Positions 1 to 10,963 of a DNA stretch of 64,000 nucleotides are shown here, one piece after another (position 1 is the first letter of the stretch; the number at the start of each line of letters is the position of its first letter). Both the position numbers and the translations under genes were made by a program. The DNA comes from Bimuria novae-zelandiae CBS 107.79 (Eukaryota > Ascomycota > Dothideomycetes > Pleosporales > Didymosphaeriaceae), in assembly GCA_010015655.1 (NCBI GenBank), contig ML976721.1, positions 124,001-188,000 on the forward strand. The letters are read 5' to 3'. Under the pieces are notes generated by a model. That model did not search any database, was not told where the DNA came from, and worked only from the letters and a program-made list of their open reading frames with translations.

Positions 1-250
1 CTTCGCTTCCACTCATCTGTAATTTACCGCAATTCTTTCTCTTGTCTTCACTTAGGCCAGGCCGTTAGCGGCCCTTTAAATTGCTGTTTTGGTCATGCGT
101 GGGCCTATACACCAAGGGATATCTCCCTACTGTACACCGTAATGATGCGCACTGTTCTTTCGCCTTTCTTGACCTGCTGTTGGCGGTTCTGTTCTAGATA
201 AAAAGCTGAGCTCTACTGCACAGTTTAGGAAGCTTTAGCACTCGAGGTTA

Positions 251-1621
251 TTAGACAGGAGCCTTTCTCCTTCTCCTTCGCGTGGTTTCTTCCCTCTGTG
301 TCACGGCGGGGGTGAAAAACATCGATTTAGTACCACGGGTTGGCAATAAATTCGACGAATTGGCTTCCTTCTTGTGGCCATTTTTTTCAAGGCGCGTAGA
401 GAAGTCGAGATCTGGACGTTGTCGACGCCGCTCTTTGTTGGACGAGGTTGTGTGCATGCGCGGCTCGGGCCGAGATGGCGCGGTGGGCGTACTGTTGTTT
501 CCCACGGTCACTGTACTTGGGTTCAGGAGGCAAAACTCGTGTGAGCCCTCATCGATGGCAAAGTCTTCGTCTGCAAAGAGGCTAGCAAAACAAGGATCCG
601 CTACTAGACTGTCTGACTGGTAATTATTCGAGTCTCCAGACTTTTCGTCATTCTCGTCCACAGGCTTCCTCTCCTTCCTGGTGGCATCCTTTTCAAAGAT
701 TTTCTCGGCTAGCTTCTTATTGACCTTGAATTACGGAGGCTGCTTGCCACAGATACGCGTCTCCCGCGCGCTTTGGACCTTGGCCTCGATGCGCTTCCTA
801 CGTTCTTCTTCGAAAAGATTTTGGATTGTTTATCAAGCGTGCGTCCTCATAAAGCTGCTGGTTCACAAAGTAGCCGTGCATATAGGGTCGAAGCAGATTT
901 GTCGTTCTAATGAGGCCATCTAGAGCCAGCTCGCTAAGTTGGGGGCGAGTCAAGAATTTGTAGTTGTCATAGATGGCAGGGTCGTTGTTCGTCTCTTCGA
1001 CCATCTCTTCAACCACGTTCTCCACATATCTAGACCAGAAAACAGCCTTGTTCTAGCTTGAGGCGAAACGCCTCGCCAAGCCCATGACCATTACGGCCTG
1101 CTGCAGGTACTGTCTCTGCCAGTCGGCGATTGAAGACGAGATCTCTGCCATACCGCGGTATCCGGATCGTGTGATGGCAACCCTGAGCGGTGTGCAATTC
1201 AATAGACCAGTCTTTGAAGATGAATCGACTTGGAATAGTCGGAGGACAAGATACGGAAAGTGGTGTTTGATGTGGCTGTATGCCGGGCGTACGAGAGCGA
1301 CAGCTGGCTGAGGTTTTGTGTGTATATCTGCGGTTTGTAAACGCCCGTACTCATCATCCAATTGCCATCGTCACTGATGCGAATCATTTGGCTTGCTTCC
1401 TTGAAGCCAAAGTCATGGAGGAGCTCGATGCGGTTGGCGTAGGCTGGGCCGCCTTTCAAAGAGCGCTTGCGCTTCCGAGCCAACCATTCTGGCAATGTGC
1501 GAACGTTATCGGGGACTGAGAGAGCGTAACCCGTTGGATTCTCGCCTTTTATTGCCTTCATCTTGTCGCGTTTGCGTGTGGAAAGTGTAGAAGACGCTAG
1601 CGCCAAGATTTCGAAAACCAT
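251..1621 (-). pseudogene. ENP2/NOL10-like pseudogene, internally deleted and frameshifted
   Basis: The pieces match the 90S pre-ribosome protein Enp2 (NOL10), a nucleolar WD40 protein needed for 18S rRNA maturation. The N-terminal piece (1199-1621) has the family signature LPEWLARKRKRSLK and ends at SKSIHLQ. A shift to another frame continues as ELHTAQGC and IRIPRYGRDLV to about 1036. The sequence then jumps straight to the C-terminal part (798-1032: IYDNYKFLTR, LLRPYMHGYFV). After another shift it continues as KVNKKLAEKI, preceded by an in-frame stop, and then as the acidic/basic tail (251-661, LLNPSTV). Roughly the middle 350 residues, which form most of the WD40 propeller, are missing. 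At least two frameshifts and two stops exclude a functional product. Enp2 is essential in yeast, so an intact copy should exist elsewhere; that is inference. The family call is firm. Confidence 0.85.
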
Positions 1622-2738
1622 TATTCGCTGTCCACCTCCTCACTGACAAAACATGACATGCCCCGACTCGTGGACCACTCTCATCCGGCCCCTAAGAGCA
1701 ATTATACCACTTCTTAAGTCTCACAAGCATTTCTACCTATTACCATCCCCTTCTATCACTCTACTCGTTTCCTGTCATGGTGACGCCACAATACGGCCAC
1801 AACCGATGAAGACTATCGATTACCTTAACTTCAAATTTTGGCCTACCTATCTAGACATAGTAGTATCTCTACGCCAGATATTCCTTCTGCTAAAGAATGT
1901 ACTCAAGTCCTAAGTCTTCCCGGTGGAAGTAAATCGATTCCGTCTCTATGTACCATAGGAATTTTGAACTACCTATAGTACAAAAGTCATGTTGCAAATA
2001 CTCTTAAGTTTCACTTGTCAAGGTAGCACCAGTAAAGGAAAACAGATCTGCAATAGCAGGCTCATCCGGCCTCACCGGTTGCAAAAATAACTATAGCACG
2101 ACTCCACTTCACCCTTGATAACGACCTTCGACTTTACTCCACATATGGCGCATGACCCCATCCATCCACCCTCCACCCACGCATCACCAAATCCAAACTT
2201 GACAAGCATATAAAGGTGCGTGCTCTTAGCCAACCGGACGCTCTCTAAAAAGAATGGCCTAGCCCATGTAGGCAAAGCCACTTCGGCTGCAGCGAGTCAT
2301 GCACCCACACAACTCACTTGCAAAAATTTCGCAATGCCAACAAAAACATACGACAGTGGGGATTCCAGGATCCTCACGGACTCCAGTACTAATCCACCGG
2401 TGCCTTGCTTAAGTTCAGCTGAGCGGACGGGAAGCTCTGTTTTCAAGGCCCTATGGTCGTATGTGAAGAAGTCAGTTTGATGAATAGATTATATACGCTA
2501 CCTGCGGCTTCGAAAAGCATTAATAGGTACTCTGAGACGGGCTCAAGAAGCAGAGGAGTATTGAGAGGTGTCTGAAAGCACGAGAAAATTTATCTGGAAC
2601 AGTGTTCACACCACCGCGCAAATGCTCTTCAGTTTAAACACTACTTGTACAGACATTCATAGTGCACGGCATGGCCAGTAGGGTGTCCTAATAGCAGTAT
2701 TGCCTTTTCTTGAATTCGAACACATCTCTATGCACCAC
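1622..2738. other. Intergenic stretch, nothing recognised
   Basis: This 1.1-kb stretch between the ENP2 relic and the URC4-type gene has only short open frames with no similarity I recognise. No repeat or RNA gene was seen. Confidence 0.5.
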
Positions 2739-4219
2739 CTAAAACACCGTCCCATCACTCTCAATCAAAATGGGACTACTCTTCGTCTCAGGCCTCCTCT
2801 CTTTCGCGACCTCCCTCCCGCTCTTCCACGTCCCCGCCTCCAGCAACTGCGCCATGCTCAGCTCCACACCCTCCATCCTCTCTTTCACCATCCCATACAA
2901 CTTATCAATCAGCACGAGCGTCATAGCCCTCCACTCAACTACCACATCATCCCCGGCTGCAAACTGCGGCAGGTCTCCGCCTGAAGCTTTCAGCCCACGG
3001 GCGAGCGATGTCTCTTTGAGGCTGAGCACGCCGAGGTCGACAAAGAGCCCGCCGTTGCGGTATTCGGGGAGTGTGGTTAAAGATGTGGTGTTTGTCCAGG
3101 TGATGTTTAGGATGCGCTGGAAGGGGACGGTGAGGGAGTAGGTGAGCCATTGCGTGAGCTTGTGGAAGGGCTGGATGAAGTCGGCGGTGCTGGCGTTGGG
3201 GAGCTCGGTGGCTGCGGAGGCGGTGCGCAGGGTGCTGAGCGGCCAGGCGTCGCCGATGGCTTGGCCGTTGACGACGGTGCGGTCTTGCGGCCAGATGGGA
3301 ATGAGTAATGTTTGGAGGGTGTCCCAGAAGGTGAGGATGTCGAGGGTGGAGGGGGAAATGGCGGTTGCGAGCATGTGGTCGACGATGTTACCGGGGCGGC
3401 CTGAGGGACCGAAGATGTTGGCGTTGGCGAGAAGGGAGGAGCCTAGGCTTTGGAGGAGGTGGGCACGTGAGGAGACGCCGAGCATTGGGTTCTTCTCGGA
3501 AATCTGGAAGCCTGTGGAGAGGGTTTCGGTGGTGAGTTGTTCGAGGCCCTTTCCTAGATCAATGTCAGTATCAAGCAGTGCGACTCCAGTGTTTATTACA
3601 TTGCACTCACCATCGACAATCATCTGCTCGCTCTGCCATGACGAGAACGCTCCCTTCTTAAACATGTACAAGCTCGCCACTGCAATGCCCTCACTCCGCT
3701 CGTAAGTTCTATCTGTGCCTGGTTCAACATATCGCCAGTGATCTCCCGCACCTGTTCAAATCAATAAACACGGCTCCAAGGCGGTTACCGTAGTAATCAT
3801 ACGCACCAGCATCCAACAACACCGAAACAAAGAACAAATCGATCAGCCTCCTCGTCAGCTCCTTGTCATCACACCCCTCACTCGTCCACGCCTTCAACAG
3901 CTCATCAATCCTAGGCTGCCCGCCGACTTCAAAGTGCTGCCATCGGCCGTGCGGTGGGATCTCGTTGTACCTATCGGGTCCGTAGTCGCGCTGCCACACC
4001 AATTAACACCACTCACCAAAATTCCTAGAAAACAAAAACCCCCGGTGAGAAGGTTGTACGCACCTTTATAACCCCGGTAACATAATACGCAACCGCCCCC
4101 AGCTTTTCCTCATGCACATCAAAATGGCTAAGCTTCCCCACTTTCGCAGCTTCGCCGACGATTTTAGCGCGGTCCCGGATAGCGTCGAGAGAGAGGAGGT
4201 ATTTTACTTGCGGATCCAT
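2739..4219 (-). CDS. URC4: URC4/urg3-type (DUF1688) uracil catabolism protein
   Basis: A four-exon gene: 4219-4064, 3990-3807, 3751-3611 and 3553-2739, with introns of 73, 55 and 57 nt, all GT-AG. It encodes 431 residues. Splicing restores the family line: YLLSLDAIRDRA near the N terminus, IPPHGRWQHFEVGG, RLIDLFFVSVLLDAGAG, SEGIAVASLYMFKKGAFSS, NPMLGVSSRAHLL, and the C-terminal LEAGTW followed by IESDGTVF. This is the DUF1688 family, which includes Urc4 of the fungal URC uracil-degradation pathway and fission-yeast urg3. The biochemical reaction of Urc4 is not established. The start ATG (MDPQ) immediately precedes the conserved block. No other URC gene (URC1, URC2) is visible nearby, so the pathway is not clustered in this window. 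The gene looks intact. Confidence 0.88.
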
Positions 4220-4480
4220 GACTTATGTTTACAAAGTAGTGAAGAGAATGACAAGCCCTGGAGGAGGGAGGGTGTATGCTTTGGCAAGTTGGGCACCTGC
4301 CGTATCAGGTGAGGGGAAGCTAGTGTGGGTCTACGTGTCGTGGTGGGACCAACCAGCACAAGTTCAGAGTAGGTGAGCGGCGAGCTCCGACGAGGCGTGT
4401 AAACAAGGTTTTGGATGTAATTCTCAGGCCTTAAATATGGCTCAGAACGCCGATGGGTATATCCAAACACCAAGTCTCCC

Positions 4481-5821
4481 TCAATAGCTTCCCAACCCCA
4501 GAATATCCAAACACCCCCACTCCCTATATGCAGGCTCCGTGAGGCCTCCTCTCTTGATACCCCTTGCTTCTACGTCCCCCCCGACTTCATATCTTCCCCT
4601 CGCGACAACAGCAGCATGGCCGTACGGATGCACAAGCACGTTGCTAACTGGATCCTCTCCCACACTAATGACCTCATCAGCTTCGATCGCGCCCTCTCGC
4701 AAGTACGGATTCCTCCACACCCTGACCTTCCCATCCGTCCCGCCCGCCCATATTTCATGATTCTCGTCAGTGTCGTACTCGTTCATTTGCGCCCAGACAT
4801 CGAAGCCCATCTTCTGCCGCGTGAGTGCTTGCCGGCCGGCACAGTGCCCGAGAGCTAGGCTGAAGTTGCGCACGTCGTAGATGAGGAGGGCGTCCGAGGA
4901 ACGCTCCGCTACGTAGAGGTACTGCCCGTCAGGACTCCACTTCAGCTGCGTGACGCCCTGGCCGATGATGTCCTGCATGTTCGGATTGTCTGTTCTCTTG
5001 CCGTTGATCGTACCGGGGAGTGCAAAGTGCGTGATCTCTTGAGAACTGACGGCGTCATAGAGACCGACGAAGCGCGTGCGCGTGCCGGCAGCCAGAACAT
5101 CTGCGTTTGTGGTGGACGTTCGAGGACACGGAGATAGTGCGGAGACGCCGCCTTTGAAGCCCCAACCACCGCCTTTCAGCTTGTTCCTTGTCGAGGGAAT
5201 GGTGCGGATGGTGGATATCGGGTCGTCGGTGTAGGTCATATCGAAAACAGCGATCTGATTCTGCTCACCAGCGTAAAAGTAGGCGCCATCTGGTGACCAT
5301 GCTAGACTTAAGGGTGCGGTAACGGCTTCGGTCAGCTTGTTGACGAGCTTGTAGCTTACAATCTTTGAGGAGATGTTGACAGGGCCCTTCTGAGAAGGAG
5401 CATGTTGGTTTTCATCTTCGCTGATCTTAGAGGTGTCCCAGAGCGCATTGTGCAGCCCAATGTACTGGTCTCTGTGGCTCACCAGAACAGTAGTAGTTTC
5501 TCGCTCGTTCAAATTGAAGTACGGATTGACCGCAAAAGCCCAGTTTGGATCTGCGGAAGCAAACTGGGCATACGGTGCCAAATACTGTTGGTTTTCTTGA
5601 GATACATCTGGGGCGAATGCATAGACGGAAAATTTGCGGTCGTAGTCTGTAGTGAAGATGCAAGTACCATCCGGAGAGAGCTTAGCTTCGGATATACAGC
5701 TCACGATATCCTCTTCATTTCGCACATCGTCCTCATATCGCTGTTCTCCGCCAGCCAACTCTTTTGGCCTCAGCGCAGTACTTGCCGCACACCATGTTCG
5801 AATCCCCGCACCTGCATTCAT
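4481..5821 (-). CDS. SWT21/WRAP53 (TCAB1)-like WD40 protein
   Basis: A single open frame of 446 residues from ATG 5821. Recognisable blocks include AKLSPDGTCIFTTDYDRKFSVY at the first repeat, the PYFNLNERETTTVLVSHRD region, LAWSPDGAYFYAGEQNQIAVFD, and LKWSPDGQYLYVAERSSDALLIYDVRN. Near residue 370 it has EIWAGGTDGKVRVWRNP. This order is typical of the WRAP53/TCAB1 family, whose yeast member Swt21 is a nuclear protein linked to pre-mRNA splicing and whose animal members bind Cajal-body RNAs. The N terminus before EDIVSCISEAKLSPDG is short, and an upstream exon cannot be excluded because the frame stays open only to a TTG at 5830. Function in this fungus is inferred from the family only. Confidence 0.78.
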   Translation of the reverse strand: MNAGAGIRTWCAASTALRPKELAGGEQRYEDDVRNEEDIVSCISEAKLSPDGTCIFTTDYDRKFSVYAFAPDVSQENQQYLAPYAQFASADPNWAFAVNPYFNLNERETTTVLVSHRDQYIGLHNALWDTSKISEDENQHAPSQKGPVNISSKIVSYKLVNKLTEAVTAPLSLAWSPDGAYFYAGEQNQIAVFDMTYTDDPISTIRTIPSTRNKLKGGGWGFKGGVSALSPCPRTSTTNADVLAAGTRTRFVGLYDAVSSQEITHFALPGTINGKRTDNPNMQDIIGQGVTQLKWSPDGQYLYVAERSSDALLIYDVRNFSLALGHCAGRQALTRQKMGFDVWAQMNEYDTDENHEIWAGGTDGKVRVWRNPYLREGAIEADEVISVGEDPVSNVLVHPYGHAAVVARGRYEVGGDVEARGIKRGGLTEPAYREWGCLDILGLGSY

Positions 5822-6041
5822 CGTCTCCAAAAACTTTTAGAAAGATTGCTCCGAAGCAAAACGTCAGTGCCGTCCATAGTGAGTGCAGGAATAGAGCGGA
5901 GCCAAAACGTCCGCACCCCAGATATGGAGGCTCTACACTAGCGCGCCCTTAGCGTGATAAGGCTGAAGCTATGACCACCGTCCTCCCGCAAAAGTTCACG
6001 GTGACATCGGGATACAGCATGCCTTTGACGTCGTTAAAGAT

Positions 6042-7147
6042 ATGCAGCATGTCCTTGAGCCACAGGGCGGACGGGCCTGGATCGAGTCGCCATACCTGCG
6101 GTCGCTCATAGTATGTCTCCTCCTCCACTGTCGTTTCCTCTCCAATTCGCGCAATACCCAGACCTCCACCCTCACCATCTACTCCCGTGCCTATTCCACC
6201 CCTCCATCATCAGACCTGGAACCAATCTCAAGTCCACTCCCAATATACCAAACAAAAACAAATCCACCATCTGAACACATGTTGACGCCACTCAGGCCGG
6301 CGGCCTCGCCGGCACCACGGTCGACCTCTCACTCTACCCCCTCGACACCCTAAAAACCCGCCTCCAATCCTCCTCCGGCTTCACCGCGTCCGGCGGCTTC
6401 ACCGGCATATACCGGGGCGTCGGGTCCGCCATCGTAGGCTCCGCCCCCGGCGCCGCGCTCTTCTTCATAACCTACGACTCCATAAAGCGGCACCTCTCCC
6501 CTTCCACGCCAACGATCGCGCACAACGCCGAGGGGAAGCCTTATCTCTCAGACGAAGGGGGTGGAGGAAGAGGCAGGGAAGCAGGCGTGCACATGCTCGC
6601 AGCCAGTCTGGGCGAAGTCGCTGCGTGCGCGGTCCGCGTGCCCACCGAAGTGGTCAAGCAGCGCGCGCAGGCGAGCCAGCACCCGAGCTCGCTGTCTGCG
6701 CTCACGTATATCCTGGCCCAGCGCCATACACACGGGCTGCGGCATGTGTGGCTCGAACTGTACCGTGGGTGGAGCATCACTCTGCTGCGCGAGGTGCCGT
6801 TCACGGTGATCCAGTTCCCGCTGTGGGAAGCGCTGAAGCGGTGGCGCACGCACAATAGCGGGCGGAGCGAGGTCAGTGGGGTCGAAGGCGGCGTATTGGG
6901 CAGTGTGGCGGGTGCGGTGGCGGCGGGCATCACGACGCCGTTGGATGTGCTGAAGACGAGGATGATGCTGGCGAAAGAGAAGCAGCCGATGCTGAGTATG
7001 CTGCGGGAGATCTTGCAGCAGTCTGGACCGAGGGCCTTCTTCGCAGGGATAGGGCCGAGGGTAGGCTGGATAAGTGGTGGAGGTGCAATTTTCTTGGGAA
7101 CATACCAGTGGGCTAGTAATGTGTTGGGAGGTGTGGAAGAGCTGTGA
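6042..7147 (+). CDS. PET8: Mitochondrial S-adenosylmethionine carrier (Pet8/SLC25A26 type)
   Basis: Two exons, 6042-6110 and 6296-7147, encode 306 residues. The intron begins GTATGT and ends TTGACGCCACTCAG, with a TGAC branch-like motif. Joining gives LRSLIAGGLAGTTVDL, the start of the first carrier repeat. The three mitochondrial-carrier signatures are present in order: PLDTLK, PTEVVK and PLDVLK. The TTVDLSLYPLDTLKTRLQS region, APGAALFFITYDSIK and GWSITLLREVPFTVIQFPLWE fit the SAM carrier subfamily, which imports S-adenosylmethionine into mitochondria in exchange for S-adenosylhomocysteine. Six membrane helices are expected. The first exon is short and its ATG is the weakest part of the model. 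Exon 2 is GC-rich and throws a long shadow frame on the other strand, which is not a gene. Confidence 0.85.
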
Positions 7148-7488
7148 TGAATATGCCGTGTAAGACTAGACGGGCTGTAGATACTAGGGCACAGATAGAC
7201 CTGGAACTGAACTGAAGGCATCACTTAATTCAATCACGAATCTCGAACATGTTCGAACACTTTGCGTCATGTGTTTTGTATCTCTGCCAGACACATGGCC
7301 GTGTCGAGATGCAAATGCTATGTACTTCCCGTGTAATGGCGACGCTATGTACTTCCCGTGTAATGGCGACGCTATGCCGCATACTCTACAAAATTGAAAG
7401 AGTAACCATCTACACACAAACACAAAGATCGTTCCCTTGACTCATATAGACCAAGTCCATTACGACTGGCTTTTCCGGGAGAAAACAT
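7148..7488. other. Convergent intergenic spacer with short tandem duplication
   Basis: This 340-bp spacer lies between the 3' ends of the SAM carrier gene and NAT1. Apart from the 27-bp tandem duplication listed separately, I see nothing in it. Confidence 0.5.
7317..7370. repeat. 27-bp perfect tandem duplication
   Basis: The 27-bp unit at 7317-7343 is repeated exactly at 7344-7370 and followed by the start of a third copy (GCTATG). The unit starts GCTATGTACTTCCCG. It lies between two convergent 3' ends and is probably a simple slippage duplication. Confidence 0.95.
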
Positions 7489-10197
7489 TTACTTTTGAAA
7501 TACCGTAGCCTGGGGCCACTTCTTTGCGGCCGCTTCCCGATAGGCGTCAATAACCTTTGCCTCACTCTTCCACTCGCTCAAAAGCTCGAGACCTGCAACA
7601 GCTTCTGCTATTGAGGACGAAGAAGCGACCAACTTCTGAAGGTCCGCCTCATTCTGTGACTTGGAGTTGGGATCGAGGATATAACGAACGTTGTACCCAC
7701 GCCATAGGTGTCTAGGGCTTTGCGGGTGCTTCTTCAAAAATTCCTCGTTGAGGGCTTTGAGGTCGGCATCGGCTGCAGGCGATGTAAAGTCTTTCTTGAT
7801 GGCCTCGGCAACGGGGCCAGTTAACGGCTCTTTGAGATTGTTGACTAGACTTGTTAGCCGAGCATTCTGGCAGGACATATTGTCTCAGACTTACGATGTC
7901 GACGGAAGAGAATGCCATTCTCGTGCACTCCAGGGTCCTCGGCGTCGAGCTCACGTGCGGCGTTTAGACATTTGAGTGTGAGCAACAGCTTGTCTGTAGA
8001 GATGGTCAGCCGAACTCTTAGAGCCCGAAATAGGATGGTCGACATACTTCTTCTGAGATACACTTTGAAGCCAATGTTTTGCGCATCGATGTTGCGGGGA
8101 CTGAGTTCAAGCATCGGTCGGAGGAACCTTAGAGCCGCTTCCAAAGGCTCCTTGGTTTCGAGGAGCTTCTCGCCATTGGGATCCGTGTCCTCTTTCTTGG
8201 TCTCGCCGTCCTCATTTTTCGTCGCAGTTGCCTTGGCTTGAGCAGCAGCTCTCTTATCCGCTTCGGCTTTCTTAGCATGCTCTTGCTCCTTTTGTATTTT
8301 TTTCATCGCCTTCTTCCGCTCTGAGGGGTCAAGCTTAGCTAAATCGGGCTTGCCATCCTTGGCTAGATCAGGGTTGTCGTGGAGCTTGATGAACAAATCT
8401 GTCGCTGACAACGCAGCTCTTGTGAAGAAGGGATGGTTTCGAAGGTGGTCTTCCCACCGGATCATCGCAATGTAAGCCCGAATCTGTCCCTTTCGCAAGG
8501 AAAAGCTGTGGAAGTCGAATTGGTCTTCTTGCCAAACCTCAAAGATGTCCGCAATGGCCGTAAATCGCTTCAGTGCGAGTCCGAGCTTGTTCTGTCGTAG
8601 ATAAGCTTCACCATCTTCTAGCAGATACCACATGCATTGCATGTCATGCAGATCTCCCAAGGGTCCGCCAACAGTCTCGTTTCGTGTGAACTTGCTCATC
8701 GTCTCCAGCGCCTTCTCGTTTTCATTGTTGCGTAGCTGGTACTTTGCGCACTTGGTGTTGATGTAGCGGTCCTTCAAATCGTATTCGCGTGCGAAATTGA
8801 TGAGATCGGCTGCCTTTTCAGTGTTTCCGTAGTGCTTCCAAATCCGCGCCTTCAGCTGATTGTAGTCCACGTTCTTGGGCTCCATCTCAAGCAGGCGATC
8901 CACGTATTCCAAAGCTTTATCCAGGTTACGGCTGAGCGCGTAATCGTAGTGCTTAGCGAGAAAAAGAAGCACAGACTTTTCAGATGGGCCAGACGCGTCT
9001 CCATTCGGTTTGCCATCTACTGAACCATTCGCAGACTTCTCTTCCGAAGCATACCCAAGCACAAGTTGTTCGATGATAGCCTTCTTCTCGGGATCGGCAT
9101 AAAGAGCTTTTACGTTTGCATGGGTCGAAGGAACGCCTTTGGTGAGCTTCTGACGTAGGTATTCGTCGGCCGCTGTCTTGAAAGCATCTCCTACCACACT
9201 GTTAGCTGCCGTAATCTCGCTACTACAAACGGTCTTACCCTTGAGGAAGTCGAGCGGTATCCGTCTCGCGGCATCGTTTCTCTTGTTTCGGTCGGCGTAG
9301 GTCTTGTACAGCTTGGTTAACTTGTCGATCGATGTGCTGTCCGACCTATCAAGCTTGAGCGCCTTCTCAAGCCCATCAAAATATGGCCTGTATTCGCTGT
9401 TTCGGTCCAAAAGGGTCGTATACACCTTGGCAGCCTCGTCATGCCTCTCCAGCTGCAGCAAGTACTTCGCCTTTAGCTCTAGTACGGCCGTGCGGTCCAG
9501 ATTATTCTTAATAATCGTATCCAGATGCGTCAGCGCCCGCTCGACATCCCCAGACTCTGCTATTATGGTGTTTTTGTAGAGGACGGCTTCCGAATGTTCG
9601 AGGTCAGTTTTAGGAGGCGTCTGACCCAGTGTGTCCTCATACGTAGTCAAAATGCGCTCCGCTTCCTTGTAGTTTCCGTTGAGGTGGTACGCTATCGCCA
9701 AGCCCGTCCAGTTCTGCCTCAATTGAGATCGGTCGCTCAGCATCTTCTGCCTGCTCTCGATGTAGCCTTCGTAGTCGCGAATCTGGGCCTGGAGGTGGGC
9801 GAGGTCGCGGAGGATGTTTTGCGATTCGGGAGCTAGTCGGAGTGCCATCTTATATGCCTTGATCGCCTCCTCGTAGTTCTTGAGCGACCGCCATAGCAGA
9901 CCATAGACATGCCAGCAAATGTTCGATTTCATGTCGTTCTTGAGCGCGACCTTTCCAAGCGCGAATGCTTCCTCGCCGTGGCCTTGTGAATTGAGAATGA
10001 GGGCCTTCATTGCCTGTGTGTCGCCATGGTTGGGTATCTTCTTGAGAATTTGGTCCGCGGCTTTCACGCCTGTCGCACATTAGCATTGCCATATCATGTA
10101 CCTTTCGCAACGTACCCTTCTTATACTGCTTGGCTTCGTAGTTCTTAACCAGCTGACGAAACAGCGAGGCCTCCTTGGACGGCAGTGGCTGTGGCAT
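7489..10197 (-). CDS. NAT1: NatA N-terminal acetyltransferase auxiliary subunit (Nat1/NAA15)
   Basis: Four exons: 10197-10116, 10069-8048, 7993-7895 and 7844-7489, with introns of 46, 54 and 50 nt. The product has 852 residues, the usual length for Nat1. It opens MPQPLPSKEASLFRQLVKNYE, followed by KKGVKAADQILKK and GDTQAMKALILNSQG, the conserved first TPR of NARP1-family proteins. TPR helices follow (ICWHVYGLLWRS, YEEAIKAYKMALRLAPE, LRQNWTGLAIAYHLNGNY). A highly charged Lys/Glu segment near residues 610-650 and an LSPRNIDAQNIGFKVYLRR block precede the C terminus. Nat1 anchors the catalytic subunit Ard1/NAA10 to ribosomes for acetylation of small N-terminal residues. All splice junctions keep frame and nothing is broken. 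Confidence 0.92.
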
Positions 10198-10963
10198 CGT
10201 AGCGGTTGTATTGCAGGCCGACGGTGGGATGGTGCGAGCGTGCGCTACACAACAACGCTCGAATTGAAGGTACCGGCGGAGATGAAACCCTGGCAGTGAG
10301 GTTATCAGCGAGATAATGATGGTAGTCTATGAATGCAAAAGCATCTCGAGCCGGGAGACGGCAACTAAAGGCTGCGCAAGTGGTGTGCCGTGGTCGGAGC
10401 GCTCTTGTCGTGAAATGGTGGGGAGCTCCTCCGAATTTCAGAATGCGGGTCACACAACACCCACCGAATTAGCGCCTGGGAGCACGTGCGCCTGCCTTGC
10501 CCGCGGGCAAAGTATCCGTATATGCGAGCCCGTTCTCTCTCCAGATACAGATCGAGGTGGCTCATGCGGGGTGATCCACCAACACTTTTTGGGCGAAAAT
10601 CTTCCCTCGTGGCTTAGTTATTGTCCTGTTAAGGCGTACGTTGCACCCATTCTGTCGCGTCAAGGTAGCAGTACCTAGGTAGGCTGTATACGTATAGTGT
10701 ATAGCCAGCTTTCAGCTTTATGTGAGAGCTGTTGTTGATTACATTCGGCATATCAAACACCGTCGAATAGCTTTTGGCCTCAACAGGATCCGAACGCATC
10801 TAACATTATAATGCATACAACAAGAAACAACGCGTCAAGTCAGGAACAAGCCCATCCTAGAACCGCAAGACGAAAAATCGCAGCAGCTTCGGCTTTAGAC
10901 AGTACAATACAGTTCAGTCAAACATAAAACATGTACATCAAGATGTGTAGGCCACTCTCAGCC
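10198..10963. other. Intergenic region upstream of NAT1
   Basis: This 766-bp stretch holds the NAT1 promoter side and the 3' flank of the DNA glycosylase gene. Short open frames on both strands show no family similarity. No RNA gene or repeat was seen. Confidence 0.5.

Noticed and set aside
6541..7224. 227-codon open frame on the minus strand
   Set aside because: It is the antisense shadow of the GC-rich SAM carrier exon, low in complexity and without homology; the plus strand shows three carrier signatures.
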